The notes under the pieces are model-generated. The model was given only the letters and a program-made list of their open reading frames with translations, was not told where the DNA came from and did not search any database. DNA of 64,000 nt from NCBI RefSeq assembly GCF_900103785.1, contig NZ_FNHE01000003.1:310001-374000 (forward strand), in the 5' to 3' direction. The stretch's first letter is position 1, and every line of letters starts with the position of its first letter. The translations under genes were made by a program, and so were the position numbers. This DNA comes from Geodermatophilus siccatus (lineage in GTDB: Bacteria > Actinomycetota > Actinomycetes > Mycobacteriales > Geodermatophilaceae). This document shows positions 8,493 through 17,377 of this stretch, one piece after another.

Positions 8493-8891
8493 GTGACCGG
8501 ACAGCTGGCGGTCGTCGAGGCCTGGCTGCACGCGGTGGACCGCGCCGACGCCGTGGCCGCCATGGCGCTGTGCGCGCCGGACCTCGAGGTGGTCGGGCCG
8601 CGGGGCAGCGTGCGCGGTCGCGAGGTGCTCGGCCCGTGGATGGCCCGGGCGGGGTTCACCGCCCGCCCGCTGCGCTGGTTCTGCGGCGCCGGGGGTGCGG
8701 TCGTCGTCGAGCAGGACGCCACCTGGGCCGACCCCGCGACGGGCGACGAGCGGGGCCGGGCCGCCGTCGCGTCGGGGTTCCTCGTGGCCGACGGCGTCAT
8801 CACCCGGTTTCGGCGCCACGACGACGGGCTGCCCGCCGCGCTCGCCGCCGCCGGGCTGCGGGGGGCCGACGAGGTGGCCGCGCGGGGCTGA
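8493..8891 (+). CDS. SnoaL/NTF2-like protein
   Basis: 132 residues with the cone-shaped NTF2-like pattern: a long first helix (VVEAWLHAVDRADAVAAMALCAPDLEVVGP), then GREVLGPWMARAG and four or five strands ending GVITRFRRHDDG. The family includes isomerases, hydrolases and binding proteins; no catalytic residues allow a choice. Two starts are possible. The GTG at 8493 has a -10 TACGGT (8480-8485) exactly 7 bases upstream (leaderless); the ATG at 8466 has GGGGAG before it and adds 9 residues. I favour 8493. It stands alone between two minus-strand genes. Confidence 0.75.
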   Translation: MTGQLAVVEAWLHAVDRADAVAAMALCAPDLEVVGPRGSVRGREVLGPWMARAGFTARPLRWFCGAGGAVVVEQDATWADPATGDERGRAAVASGFLVADGVITRFRRHDDGLPAALAAAGLRGADEVAARG

Positions 8892-8910
8892 CCGGGCCGG
8901 GCGGCGGGCG

Positions 8911-10299
8911 TCAGGTCCGGCGGCCCAGCTCGTCCGCCGCCTCGGGGTGCTCGCGCAGGTACTGGTCGTGGGCCTCGGCGACCCGGAGGTCGTTCCCCCT
9001 GGTCTCGCCGGCGACGGTCACCGCCGCGAAGGAGACGAGGCACAGGGCCATGATGTAGAGGCCGACCGACCCCGACCACCCGGTCGACTCCAGGAGGAGC
9101 TGGGCGATCATCGGGGCGAAGGCGCCGCCCAGGATCGCGCCGAGCGCGTAGCCGATGGACACGCCGGAGTAGCGGACCGCGACGGGGAACATCTCCGCGT
9201 ACATGGCCGACATCGGCCCGTAGGAGAGACCCAGCCCGATGGTCAGCAGGAACAGTGCGAACCCGTACAGCCAGATGTTGCGGGAGTCGATCAGCAGGAA
9301 CAGCGGGATCATCCAGACGAACACCAGTGCGTAGCCGATCTGGAAGGTGCGCACCCGGCCGATGCGGTCGGAGAGGGCGCCGCCGTACATGGTGAAGACC
9401 AGCCAGCCGAACGAGGCCAGCGTGGTCGCCAGGAGCACCGACTCGCGCGGCATCTCCAGGGCGCCGGTGGCGTAGGCGATGAAGAACGCGATGAGCAGGT
9501 AACCCGCGGCGTTGTTCGCCACGAAGATCAGCGCGGTGAGGACGACCTCCTTGGTGTTGCTCCGGAAGAGGTCGCGCAGCGGTGCCGAGGACTCCTTCCG
9601 CCGCAGCCGCATCTCCTTGAAGACGGGGCTCTCCTCGACGGCGCGCCGGATGAGGTAGCCGATGACGATCAGGACGACCGAGAGGAGGAACGGGATCCGC
9701 CAGCCCCACGACTGGAACTGCTCCGGCGTCGTCACGGTGCTCAGGACCCACAGCACGCCCGTCGCGAGGATCATCCCGATCGGCACGCCGATCTGCGGGT
9801 ACGCGCCGAAGAACCCACGGCGGCCGACCGGTGCGTGCTCGACGGACATCAGCGCCGCACCGCCCCACTCCCCGCCCGCCGAGAAGCCCTGCAGGACCCG
9901 CAGGAGGACGAGCAGGGCCGGCGCGGCGACGCCGATCTGCTCGTAGGTCGGGAGCAGGCCGATCAGGGCGGTCGCGGCACCCATCAGCACGAGGGTGAAG
10001 ACGAGCATCTTCTTGCGGCCCAGCCGGTCGCCGAAGCGCCCTGCGACGATGGCGCCCAGGGGGCGGAACAGGAAGCTGATCCCGATGGTCGCGAGCGAGA
10101 TGACCGTGGCGAGCCCGGGCGAGTCCTCGCTCACCGGCGCGAGGAACAGCGGCGCCAGCACCAGGCCGGCCGCCTGGGCGTAGATGAAGAAGTCGTACCA
10201 CTCGATGGTGGTGCCGGCGAGGGTGCCTGCGAGGACCTTGCGTTCCTCGGAGCTCATCCGCTGACGGGTGTGCGGTGCGGTGTCCGTTCGAGCCGACAT
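8911..10299 (-). CDS. MHS-family MFS permease, candidate phenylacetate importer
   Basis: 462 residues with 12 membrane segments. The MHS (metabolite:H+ symporter, ShiA/ProP group) signatures are clear: GTTIEWYDFFIYAQAA in helix 1, RPLGAIVAGRFGDRLGRKKML, LQGFSAGGEWGGAALMSVEHAP, GFFGAYPQIGVPIG. MHS carriers import organic acids with protons. The gene lies at the edge of the phenylacetate cluster, and the palindrome in its promoter (10327-10348) is nearly identical to the one upstream of paaA. That makes phenylacetate or a related acid the most likely substrate (inference). Confidence 0.88.
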   Translation of the reverse strand: MSARTDTAPHTRQRMSSEERKVLAGTLAGTTIEWYDFFIYAQAAGLVLAPLFLAPVSEDSPGLATVISLATIGISFLFRPLGAIVAGRFGDRLGRKKMLVFTLVLMGAATALIGLLPTYEQIGVAAPALLVLLRVLQGFSAGGEWGGAALMSVEHAPVGRRGFFGAYPQIGVPIGMILATGVLWVLSTVTTPEQFQSWGWRIPFLLSVVLIVIGYLIRRAVEESPVFKEMRLRRKESSAPLRDLFRSNTKEVVLTALIFVANNAAGYLLIAFFIAYATGALEMPRESVLLATTLASFGWLVFTMYGGALSDRIGRVRTFQIGYALVFVWMIPLFLLIDSRNIWLYGFALFLLTIGLGLSYGPMSAMYAEMFPVAVRYSGVSIGYALGAILGGAFAPMIAQLLLESTGWSGSVGLYIMALCLVSFAAVTVAGETRGNDLRVAEAHDQYLREHPEAADELGRRT

Positions 10300-10326
10300 C
10301 GGGACCCCAGGGGTGCGACCGGGCTG

Positions 10327-10348
10327 TTACTGACCGAAAGGTCAGTAA
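10327..10348. promoter_or_regulatory. Putative PaaR operator in permease promoter
   Basis: A perfect inverted repeat: arms TTACTGACC and GGTCAGTAA separated by GAAA. It lies 28 bases upstream of the permease start. A TAnnnT element (TACCTT, 10366-10361, minus strand) just upstream would put the RNA start near 10353, so a bound repressor would block elongation. The same sequence with one arm mismatch lies upstream of paaA. Confidence 0.75.
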
Positions 10349-10556
10349 TCTGACGGCGCCAAGGTATCGGAGTGTGGCGGTGGGCACAACGGTGTGCGGG
10401 TGCCCGGCCGCGGAGCAGCCTGCACCCGAGCGCAGCAGCTGCCGAACGCGTACCCGGGGACCGACGCGCACGCCCGCCTCGCCGCCTTCCTCGGGCGCAG
10501 CCCTGCGCTGACAGCTGGAGCACCGCAGCACCCCGGCTGTGGAGTCGACGGGGCGG

Positions 10557-11003
10557 TCAGTCCGTGCGGCGCCGGGCGTCACCCGGTCCGGCTCGACGGA
10601 CGCGCTCACGCGCGCCCTCCCCGATGCGGGCCTCCAGCACCTCCTGCGGGAGGACGGCCTGGACGGTCGTCCCCCGCCCCAGCTCGCGGCCGTCGGCGTC
10701 GACGGCGCTGCACTCGCAGGTGAGCCGGTTCCCCCGCACCGCCACGCAGCGGGCCGTCACCCGGATGGCGTCGCCGACCCAGCTCGGACCGAGGTGCTCG
10801 ACCGACACCGACCGCCCGATGCCGGCCTCGCCCGGCTGGAGGTGGCGGAGCAGCAGCTTCCGGCCGGCCTCCTCGAAGTGCTTGGCCATCGAGTAGGTCG
10901 CGTACACGGGGTGCACCGGTCCGAGCTCGTCGAACCGGACGGTCATCTCCGGCGTCACCACCACGTCCAGCTCGGCGACCGCCCCGACGGGGACGGGGAT
11001 CAC
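10557..11003 (-). CDS. Hotdog-fold thioesterase (FlK-like)
   Basis: 148 residues, single hotdog fold. The long central helix is YATYSMAKHFEEAGRKLLLRHL, followed by strands SVSVEHLGPSWVGDAIRVTARCVAVRGNRLTCECSAVDADGRELGRGTTVQAVLP. This is like fluoroacetyl-CoA thioesterase-type proteins, including the conserved Glu in HFEEAG. In a phenylacetate operon it could clear dead-end or toxic CoA esters, as PaaI does in other bacteria, but it is not a PaaI sequence. The GTG start overlaps the stop of a 56-codon ORF as GTGA, so it is probably co-translated with the paa genes. Confidence 0.8.
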   Translation of the reverse strand: MIPVPVGAVAELDVVVTPEMTVRFDELGPVHPVYATYSMAKHFEEAGRKLLLRHLQPGEAGIGRSVSVEHLGPSWVGDAIRVTARCVAVRGNRLTCECSAVDADGRELGRGTTVQAVLPQEVLEARIGEGARERVRRAGPGDARRRTD

Positions 11004-11170
11004 GCGGGCACCCAGCGGGCCGGCCGCTCCCCCCGGGAGGCGGCGGTGCCCTCCTGTCTCCCCTCGGTGGCGGAGGGGTGCGCGGACGGAGCCAGGGGGT
11101 CCGGCAACCGCTCGACCAGCGGCCCGGTCCGCGCTGCACGCAGCAGCCGCTCGGTCTCGGCCAGGACCAT
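11000..11170 (-). CDS. Small ORF between paaE and thioesterase (hypothetical)
   Basis: 56 codons, beginning MVLAETERLLRAARTGPL and ending in an Arg/Pro/Ala-rich tail. The ATG at 11170 is 4 bases after the paaE stop, and its TGA overlaps the thioesterase GTG as GTGA, so it is packed exactly like the genuine genes around it. I recognise no family. It may be a real small protein, a coupling ORF, or the remnant of a shortened gene. Its N-terminal 20 residues look like an amphipathic helix. Confidence 0.45.
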   Translation of the reverse strand: MVLAETERLLRAARTGPLVERLPDPLAPSAHPSATEGRQEGTAASRGERPARWVPA

Positions 11171-11174
11171 CGGG

Positions 11175-12269
11175 TCAGGCGTCGAAGTCCACGGTGACGG
11201 CGTCGGACACGGGCACCGACTGGCAGGTCAGCACGTAACCGGCCTCGACCTCCTTCGGCTCGAGGGCGTAGTTCCGCCGCATCTCCACCTCCCCGTCGGT
11301 GACCCGCGCCCGGCACGTGCCGCAGACCCCGCCCTTGCACGCGAACGGCAGGTCCGAGCGGACCCGTTGGGCGGAGTCCAGCACGGTCTCGTCCTTGGGC
11401 AGGGCCAGCGTGGTCGACCGGCCGTCGAGGACGACGGTGACCTGGCTGCTCGGGCCCTCGACGGTCTGGTCGTCGCCGCGGACGGGCTGCGGTGGGACGT
11501 CGTCGACGTAGAAGAGCTCCTGGTGCACCTTGTCGGTCGGCACACCCAGTTCGGCCAGGAGGTCGCGGGCGTCGCCGACCATCCCGTGCGGGCCGCACAG
11601 CCACCAGTGGTCGACGTGCTCGACGTCGACGAACGCGTCGATCAGCGCGTGCAGCCGGCCGCGGTCGAGCCGGCCGCTGGTCAGCTCGGCGTCCCGCGGC
11701 TCGCGGGACAGCACGTGCACCAGCTGCAGCCGGGTGCCGTAGCGGTCCTTCAGGTCGGCGAGCTCGTCGGCGAACATGACGGTGTTGGTGCGCCGGTTGC
11801 CGTAGAAGACGGTGACGGTCGACCGCCCGTCGCGCAGCACGCTGGCGGCCAGCGAGAGCGCCGGGGTGATGCCGGAGCCGGCGACGACGAAGACGTGGTC
11901 GGCCGGGACGGAGAGGTCGGCGGTGAAGGTGCCCGACGGCGGGAGCACCTCGATCTCGTCGCCCGGCCGCACCTCGTGCACGAGGTAGGAGGAGAAGAAG
12001 CCGCCGGGCACCTCGCGCACGCCCACCCGGGGCGCGGCACCGACCGGCGCGCAGATGGAGTAGGACCGCCGCTCGTCGCGGTCGCCGTCCACCCGGCGCA
12101 GGGTGAGGGCCTGACCGGGCTTGAACGCGTAGTCCTCGGCCAGCTCCGGCGGGACGTCGAAGGTGACGGCGACCGCGTCGTCGGTCAGCTGCTCCACGCG
12201 GGCGACCCTCAACGGGTGGAACTGCGGCCGGCGTCGGGCGGGGACTGCCGGGGCCTCGGCGGTGGTCAC
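11175..12269 (-). CDS. paaE: Phenylacetyl-CoA 1,2-epoxidase reductase subunit PaaE
   Basis: 364 residues in the FNR-plus-ferredoxin arrangement. The FAD domain has RRSYSIC, the NAD(P) domain has VVAGSGITPALSLAASVL and YGNRRTNTVMFADEL, and CGPHGMV follows. The C-terminal plant-type [2Fe-2S] domain has the ligands CKGGVCGTCRARV plus a final Cys in VLTCQSVP. It feeds electrons from NADPH to the PaaA di-iron centre. The GTG start at 12269 lies 3 bases after the paaD stop, within the paaABCDE transcript. Confidence 0.95.
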   Translation of the reverse strand: MTTAEAPAVPARRRPQFHPLRVARVEQLTDDAVAVTFDVPPELAEDYAFKPGQALTLRRVDGDRDERRSYSICAPVGAAPRVGVREVPGGFFSSYLVHEVRPGDEIEVLPPSGTFTADLSVPADHVFVVAGSGITPALSLAASVLRDGRSTVTVFYGNRRTNTVMFADELADLKDRYGTRLQLVHVLSREPRDAELTSGRLDRGRLHALIDAFVDVEHVDHWWLCGPHGMVGDARDLLAELGVPTDKVHQELFYVDDVPPQPVRGDDQTVEGPSSQVTVVLDGRSTTLALPKDETVLDSAQRVRSDLPFACKGGVCGTCRARVTDGEVEMRRNYALEPKEVEAGYVLTCQSVPVSDAVTVDFDA

Positions 12270-12272
12270 GGG

Positions 12273-12797
12273 TCAGATCTCCTTGACGTGCTCGAACGGC
12301 TCGCGGCAGCTGCGGCAGCGGCGGAGGGCCTTGCAGGCGGTCGCGCTGAACTCGCTGAGCTCCTCGGTGTCGGGCGAGCCGCACTGCGGGCAGGTGGCGG
12401 TGCGGCGGGTCGGGCCGAGCTGCAGCGGCACCGGGCCCGCAGGGCGGACCGGCGCCCTGCCCGGAGGGGCGATGCCGCCGGCGGCGAGCTTCCGCCGGCC
12501 CTCCTCGCTGATCCAGTCGGTGCTCCACGCGGGGGAGAGCACCGTGCGGACGTCGACCCGGGGGAAGCCCGCGCGGTGGAGGGCGTGCAGGAGGTCGGCG
12601 CGCATGACGCCCATCGCCGGGCAGCCGGAGTAGGTGGGCGTGATGTCGACGACCACCGTGCCGTCGTCCTCGGTCCGCACGTCCCGCAGCACGCCGAGGT
12701 CGGCGAGGGTGAGCATCGGCAGCTCGGGGTCGGTGACGGTCTCGGCGATGGCCCGGGCGTCGGTCGTGGTGGCCGGCTCGAGGGGCACGGCGCTCAC
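12273..12797 (-). CDS. paaD: PaaD, phenylacetyl-CoA epoxidase maturation protein
   Basis: 174 residues. The N-terminal half is a MIP18/DUF59 domain (TVTDPELPMLTLADLGVLRDVR, ITPTYSGCPAMGVM with the conserved Cys). The C-terminal half is a zinc ribbon, CPQCGSPDTEE followed by CKALRRCRSCREPF. PaaD is required for a functional epoxidase, probably through Fe-S or di-iron assembly. GTG at 12797 overlaps the paaC stop as GTGA; an adjacent GTG at 12800 is an equally good codon. Fourth gene of the operon. Confidence 0.93.
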   Translation of the reverse strand: MSAVPLEPATTTDARAIAETVTDPELPMLTLADLGVLRDVRTEDDGTVVVDITPTYSGCPAMGVMRADLLHALHRAGFPRVDVRTVLSPAWSTDWISEEGRRKLAAGGIAPPGRAPVRPAGPVPLQLGPTRRTATCPQCGSPDTEELSEFSATACKALRRCRSCREPFEHVKEI

Positions 12798-13705
12798 CAC
12801 GTCGCCGCCGGGTGCTGCCGGGCCAGCCCCTGCAGCGTGCCGAGCAGCTCGGCCAGCTCCGGGCCGTGCTCGCCGACGCGCCCGCGCGGGGCCGTGTCGG
12901 CCGGCCACGCGGGCACCCGCAGCGTCGCCTGGTCGAGCACCTGCGTCAGCACGGACGAGACCTCCTCGCGGACGTCGGCCGGGTCGACGGCGACGCCGGC
13001 CTCCGTGAGCCGCCGCTCGACGTCGGTGGCGGTGAACACGTCGGCCAGCAGCGGCCACACGGTGTCGGCCGCCGCCTGGGCGCGTCGGTGCGACTCCGCG
13101 GTGCCGTCGCCGAGGCGGAGCACCCAGCGGGCGGCGTGGTCGCGGTGGTAGGCCAGCTCGTTGACGCCCTTGGCGGCGATCGCCGCGAGCACGGGGTCGC
13201 GGGAACCGCGGAGGCGGGTGAAGACGGCCAGCCGGACGGTGGCGGCCACGAGGAGCCGGACCATCGTCCGGGCGAAGTCGCCGTTGGGGGCCTCGACCAG
13301 ACCGGAGTTGCGGAACTCGTCGAGGTCCCGGAAGTAGGCGAGCGCGTCCTCGTCGGGGATGCTCTCGGTGGCCCTGTCCCGGGACCGGCCCAGCACGCCC
13401 ACCGAGCCGGCACGAGCCAGCAGCAGCCGGGCCTGGCCGAGCAGGTCGAGCGCCACGTTGGCGATCGCCACCTCCTCCTCGAGCTCCGGCGCGGCGGTGA
13501 TCCACTGCGTCAGCCGCTGGGCGAGCACCAGGGCGTCGTCGCCGAGCACCAGGCAGTACTCGCCGAGGTCGGCGGGGTCGATGCCGTCGGGGACGGTGGT
13601 GTCGACGCCGGCGAGGGGCTCGTCGAACCCGGTGCCGAACGCCCAGTGCCCCTCGCCGCCGTGCGCGTGGTCCAGGGCCTCGTACACGGTCTCCTCGTGC
13701 GCCAA
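12794..13705 (-). CDS. paaC: PaaC, structural subunit of phenylacetyl-CoA 1,2-epoxidase
   Basis: 303 residues, ferritin-like helical protein. Family segments visible include LGDDALVLAQRLTQWITAAPELEEEVAIANVALDLLGQAR, DFARTMVRLL and KGVNELAYHRDHAARWVLRLGDGTAESH. PaaC is the catalytically inactive partner of PaaA in the heterodimer that epoxidises the ring of phenylacetyl-CoA. A TTG start (13705) is inferred: MAHEE fits the family N-terminus and GGGAGC lies 8 bases upstream. Unlike the other junctions in this operon, it is separated from paaB by 93 bases containing a hairpin. Confidence 0.94.
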   Translation of the reverse strand: MAHEETVYEALDHAHGGEGHWAFGTGFDEPLAGVDTTVPDGIDPADLGEYCLVLGDDALVLAQRLTQWITAAPELEEEVAIANVALDLLGQARLLLARAGSVGVLGRSRDRATESIPDEDALAYFRDLDEFRNSGLVEAPNGDFARTMVRLLVAATVRLAVFTRLRGSRDPVLAAIAAKGVNELAYHRDHAARWVLRLGDGTAESHRRAQAAADTVWPLLADVFTATDVERRLTEAGVAVDPADVREEVSSVLTQVLDQATLRVPAWPADTAPRGRVGEHGPELAELLGTLQGLARQHPAATW

Positions 13706-13756
13706 CGCAACGCTCCCTACCTCATGAACGCTCGGATGGAACGGCCGCTCTCAGGG

Positions 13757-13787
13757 CCCCGCTCCCCGAGGTACGAGGGGAGCGGGG
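13757..13787. terminator. Strong hairpin between paaB and paaC
   Basis: Perfect 11-base arms (CCCCGCTCCCC at 13757-13767, its complement at 13777-13787) with a 9-base loop, immediately after the paaB stop. It is the only large gap inside paaABCDE. It could be a partial terminator or an mRNA-stabilising stem that sets the paaAB to paaCDE ratio. Confidence 0.6.
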
Positions 13788-13798
13788 GAGAGGGGGTC

Positions 13799-14161
13799 CT
13801 ACATGTGGGGGACGTCCTCGGGGATCTCGTAGAACGTGGGGTGGCGGTAGACCTTGTCGCCGCTCGGGGCGAACAGCGGGTCCTTCTCGTCGGGGCTGGA
13901 GGCGGTGATGTCGGCGGCCTTGACCACCCAGATGCTCACGCCCTCGTTGCGCCGGGTGTAGACGTCGCGGGCGGCGTGCACCGCCATCTCGTCGTCCGGC
14001 GCGTGCAGGGACCCGACGTGCACGTGGTTGAGGCCGCGCTTCCCGCGCACGAACACCTCGTACAGGGGCCAGTCGCGCCGGCTGGCGGCGGGCCTGGGCT
14101 CGACGGGGATCTCGGCGCCGGTGGGGACCGCGCCGTGCCCGCCTTCGCTGGTGAGGCTCAT
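13799..14161 (-). CDS. paaB: PaaB subunit of phenylacetyl-CoA 1,2-epoxidase
   Basis: 120 residues. The conserved PaaB core is [41 protein letters not shown] with [17 protein letters not shown]; the extra 25 N-terminal residues are likely disordered. PaaB bridges the PaaAC heterodimers in the epoxidase complex. The ATG at 14161 overlaps the paaA stop as ATGA. The TAG stop is followed at once by a hairpin. Confidence 0.95.
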   Translation of the reverse strand: MSLTSEGGHGAVPTGAEIPVEPRPAASRRDWPLYEVFVRGKRGLNHVHVGSLHAPDDEMAVHAARDVYTRRNEGVSIWVVKAADITASSPDEKDPLFAPSGDKVYRHPTFYEIPEDVPHM

Positions 14162-15150
14162 GCCGCGCTCCCGGCGTGCTCCTCGGCCGGTCGGCCGCCG
14201 TCGTGCTTGCGGGCGTACGCCGTCGCCGCCTCGGTGACCCAGGCGTTGTCGTCGCGCGCGGCGCGGCGGCGGGCGATCCGCTCGTCGTTGGCCGGGCCGT
14301 GGCCGCTGATGACGCGTTTGAACTCGTCCCAGTCGATCGCGCCGAAGCGCCAGTGGCCGCTCTGCTCGTCCCAGGTCAGGTCCGGGTCGGGCAGCGTGAC
14401 CCCGAGGAACTCCGCCTGCGGGACGCTCATGTCCACGAAGCGCTGGCGGAGCTCGTCGTTGCTGTGCCGCTTGATCCCCCAGGCCATCGACTGCGCGGAG
14501 TTGGGGCTGTCGTCGTCCGGCGGGCCGAACATCATCAGCGAGGGCCACCACCAGCGGTCGACGGAGTCCTGCACCATCGCCCGCTGCTCGTCGGTGCCGC
14601 GCATCATCGTCATCAGCAGCTCGTAGCCCTGCCGCTGGTGGAACGACTCCTCCTTGCAGATGCGGATCATCGCCCGCGCGTAGGGCCCGTAGGAGGAGCG
14701 GCACAGCGGCACCTGGTTGCAGATCGCCGCGCCGTCGACCAGCCAGCCGATGACGCCGACGTCGGCGTAGCTGAGCGTCGGGTAGTTGAAGATCGAGCTG
14801 TACTTCTGCTTGCGCTCGATGAGCTTGTCGGTGAGGTCGGCCCGGTCGGCACCGAGCGTCTCGGCGGCGGAGTACAGGTACATGCCGTGGCCGGCCTCGT
14901 CCTGCACCTTGGCCAGCAGGATCGCCTTGCGCCGCAGGCTGGGCGCGGCCAGCAGCCAGTCGCCCTCCGGCTGCATCCCGATGATCTCGGAGTGCGCGTG
15001 CTGGGCGACCTGTCGGATGAGCGTCCTGCGGTAGCCCTCGGGCATCCAGTCGCGCGGCTCGATGCGGTGGTCGGCGGCGATCGTGGCGTCGAACTGCCGC
15101 TGCAGCGCGGCCTCGTCAGGAGCGGGCCGTTCCAGGGTGGGTGCCGACAT
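14158..15150 (-). CDS. paaA: PaaA, catalytic subunit of phenylacetyl-CoA 1,2-epoxidase
   Basis: 330 residues. The di-iron ligands lie in helices with [19 protein letters not shown] and [16 protein letters not shown] (ExxH-type pairs), and the family segment [29 protein letters not shown] is present. PaaA binds phenylacetyl-CoA and forms the 1,2-epoxide with O2. ATG at 15150 follows GAGGGAACGAG. It heads the operon, and a palindrome 33 bases upstream (15183-15204) matches the site before the MHS permease, so induction by phenylacetyl-CoA through PaaR is likely. Confidence 0.96.
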   Translation of the reverse strand: MSAPTLERPAPDEAALQRQFDATIAADHRIEPRDWMPEGYRRTLIRQVAQHAHSEIIGMQPEGDWLLAAPSLRRKAILLAKVQDEAGHGMYLYSAAETLGADRADLTDKLIERKQKYSSIFNYPTLSYADVGVIGWLVDGAAICNQVPLCRSSYGPYARAMIRICKEESFHQRQGYELLMTMMRGTDEQRAMVQDSVDRWWWPSLMMFGPPDDDSPNSAQSMAWGIKRHSNDELRQRFVDMSVPQAEFLGVTLPDPDLTWDEQSGHWRFGAIDWDEFKRVISGHGPANDERIARRRAARDDNAWVTEAATAYARKHDGGRPAEEHAGSAA

Positions 15151-15182
15151 CTCGTTCCCTCGGTGCGACGGCGAACGGTCAT

Positions 15183-15204
15183 TTACTGACCGTATGGTCG
15201 GTAA
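15183..15204. promoter_or_regulatory. Putative PaaR operator upstream of paaA
   Basis: Arms TTACTGACC and GGTCGGTAA around GTAT, with one mismatched pair. Read on the minus strand the centre contains TACGGT, a good -10 for paaA, so binding would cover the promoter directly. The adjacent divergent TetR-family gene paaR (second after paaK) is the natural ligand. Confidence 0.75.
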
Positions 15205-15263
15205 TGAGTCTGCACGACGTGCCGCCGCCGCACAAGCCCACGGGGCGAGTTCTTCCCGGGGGC

Positions 15264-15314
15264 TTGACAGGGCCTCCGGTGGGGAGTTCATTACCTGACC
15301 ATCCGGTCGGTATT
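15264..15314 (+). promoter_or_regulatory. paaK promoter with overlapping operator
   Basis: TTGACA at 15264-15269 is a perfect -35. About 17-18 bases on, TTCATTACC would be a weak -10. It overlaps a degenerate copy of the PaaR site (TGACC, ATCC, GGTCGGTA at 15296-15312), where the left arm carries an extra C. A bound TetR repressor would block this promoter. Confidence 0.6.
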
Positions 15315-15373
15315 TGGCGCCTCGCGCTCCGCCGACCGTCCGGCGACGACGCTGCACGACGGAGGCACCGGCC

Positions 15374-16714
15374 ATGACGGCTACGGCGAGCGAGAGCACC
15401 CGGCACCTGGGGCCGCCCCCCGACCAGACGCTCCTCGACCCGGCGGAGCGCCTGTCCGTCGACGAGCTCCGTGCCCTCCAGCTGGAGCGTCTGCAGTGGA
15501 CGCTGCGGCACGCCTACGACAACGTGCCGCACTACCGGCAGGCCTTCGACGCCGCGGGCGTGCACCCCGACGACTGCAGGGAGCTCGCCGACCTGGCGAG
15601 GTTCCCCACGACCAGCAAGGCCGACCTGCGGGACAACTACCCGTTCGGGATGTTCGCCGTCCCGCAGGACCAGGTCCGGCGGGTGCACGCGTCCTCCGGG
15701 ACCACGGGCCGGCCCACGGTCGTCGGCTACACCCAGCGCGACCTCGACACGTGGGCCACCGTCATGGCGCGCTCCATCCGGGCGGCCGGCGGGCGGCCCG
15801 GTGACGTGCTGCACAACGCCTACGGCTACGGCCTGTTCACCGGCGGGCTCGGCGCCCACTACGGCGCGGAGAAGCTCGGGTGCACGGTCATCCCGGTCTC
15901 CGGCGGCATGACCCCGCGTCAGGTCCAGCTGATCACCGACTTCCAGCCGCGGGTGATCATGGTGACGCCGTCCTACATGCTCACCGTCATCGACGAGTTC
16001 GAGAAGCAGGGCCTCGACCCCAGGGCCAGCTCGCTGGAGATCGGCATCTTCGGCGCCGAGCCGTGGACCGAGCAGATGCGCCGGGAGATGGAGGAGCGCG
16101 CCGGCATCCACGCCGTCGACATCTACGGACTGTCCGAGGTGATGGGCCCCGGCGTCGCCCAGGAGTGCGTGGAGACCAAGGACGGCCTCCACGTCTGGGA
16201 GGACCACTTCTACCCGGAGGTCATCGACCCGCTCACCGGCGAGGTGCTCCCCGAGGGCGAGCAGGGCGAGCTGGTCTTCACCTCGCTCACCAAGGAGGCC
16301 ATGCCGGTCATCCGCTACCGCACCCGCGACCTCACCCGCCTGCTGCCCGGCACCGCGCGGCCCGGCATGCGCCGGATGGAGAAGATCACCGGCCGCACCG
16401 ACGACATGATCATCCTGCGCGGGGTGAACCTCTTCCCGACCCAGATCGAGGAGATCGTCCTCCGTACGGCCGGGCTGTCGCCGCACTTCGCCCTGGAGCT
16501 GACCACGCGCGGCCGGATGGACCACCTGACCTGCCGGGTCGAGGCGCGCCCGGACTGCCCGGCCGATCGCCGGCCGAGCGCCGCCGCCGAGGTCGCGAAG
16601 GCGGTGAAGGACACCATCGGCACCAGCATCGAGGTGCTCGTCGTGGATCCGGAGACCCTGGCCCGGTCGATGGGCAAGCTCAAGCGGATCTACGACAACC
16701 GGGACCGCGCGTGA
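15374..16714 (+). CDS. paaK: Phenylacetate-CoA ligase
   Basis: 446 residues. Adenylate-forming enzyme motifs: [14 protein letters not shown] (phosphate loop), [20 protein letters not shown] and [14 protein letters not shown], then [10 protein letters not shown] and the [21 protein letters not shown] hinge with a C-terminal [10 protein letters not shown] lysine loop. It activates phenylacetate with ATP and CoA, the first pathway step. The ATG at 15374 follows GGAGG at 9 bases. It is divergent from paaA over a 223-base region with two operators and coupled to paaR by a GTGA overlap. Confidence 0.96.
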   Translation: MTATASESTRHLGPPPDQTLLDPAERLSVDELRALQLERLQWTLRHAYDNVPHYRQAFDAAGVHPDDCRELADLARFPTTSKADLRDNYPFGMFAVPQDQVRRVHASSGTTGRPTVVGYTQRDLDTWATVMARSIRAAGGRPGDVLHNAYGYGLFTGGLGAHYGAEKLGCTVIPVSGGMTPRQVQLITDFQPRVIMVTPSYMLTVIDEFEKQGLDPRASSLEIGIFGAEPWTEQMRREMEERAGIHAVDIYGLSEVMGPGVAQECVETKDGLHVWEDHFYPEVIDPLTGEVLPEGEQGELVFTSLTKEAMPVIRYRTRDLTRLLPGTARPGMRRMEKITGRTDDMIILRGVNLFPTQIEEIVLRTAGLSPHFALELTTRGRMDHLTCRVEARPDCPADRRPSAAAEVAKAVKDTIGTSIEVLVVDPETLARSMGKLKRIYDNRDRA

Positions 16715-17322
16715 CGTCCACGGCCGATCCGGCCCGGACCCGGCGCGGCCGCCCCGGCCACTCGCTGGACTCCCTGCTGGACATCGCGGTCGCGGTCTTC
16801 AACGAGCGCGGCTACGACGCCACGAGCATGGACGAGCTCGCCACCCGGCTCGGCGTCACCAAGTCGGCGATCTACCACCACGTGTCCAGCAAGGTCGAGC
16901 TGCTGCGGCTGGCGCTGGACCGCGCGCTGGACGCGTTGTTCGCCGTCACCGAGGAGCCGGGCGCCACCAGCGGTCCGGCCATCGACCGGCTGGAGCACGT
17001 CGTCCGGGGTTCGGTCCGCGTGCTCACCGAGCAGTTGCCGTTCGTCACCCTGCTGCTCCGGGTGCGCGGCAACTCCCCCGTCGAGGAGGCGGCGCTGGCA
17101 CGCCGCCGCGAGTTCGACCGGATCGTCACCGACCTCGTGCGCGCCGCCGAGGAGGAGGGCGACGTCCGTCCCGACGTCGGCCCCGCGGTCACCAGCCGGC
17201 TGCTGTTCGGCACCGTCAACTCGCTCACCGAGTGGTACCGCCCGGACGGCGGCCTGTCCGCCGACGACCTCGCCGACGCGCTCGTCGCCACGACCTTCCA
17301 GGGCCTGCGCGCCAGGTCCTGA
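16711..17322 (+). CDS. paaR: TetR-family regulator PaaR
   Basis: 203 residues. The N-terminal HTH (LLDIAVAVFNERGYDATSMDELATRLGVTKSAIYHHVSSKVELL) is typical TetR; the ligand domain ends SLTEWYRPDGGLSADDLADALVATTFQGL, as in actinobacterial and Thermus PaaR proteins that respond to phenylacetyl-CoA. The GTG at 16711 overlaps the paaK stop (GTGA). It most likely represses paaA, paaK and the MHS permease through the GACC-N4-GGTC palindromes, and so controls its own expression as the second gene after paaK. Confidence 0.9.
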   Translation: MTSTADPARTRRGRPGHSLDSLLDIAVAVFNERGYDATSMDELATRLGVTKSAIYHHVSSKVELLRLALDRALDALFAVTEEPGATSGPAIDRLEHVVRGSVRVLTEQLPFVTLLLRVRGNSPVEEAALARRREFDRIVTDLVRAAEEEGDVRPDVGPAVTSRLLFGTVNSLTEWYRPDGGLSADDLADALVATTFQGLRARS

Positions 17323-17377
17323 CACCTGCCCCGACCCCTGCCGGCCCGGGACCCGCCGGGCCCCTGAGGAGACCACC

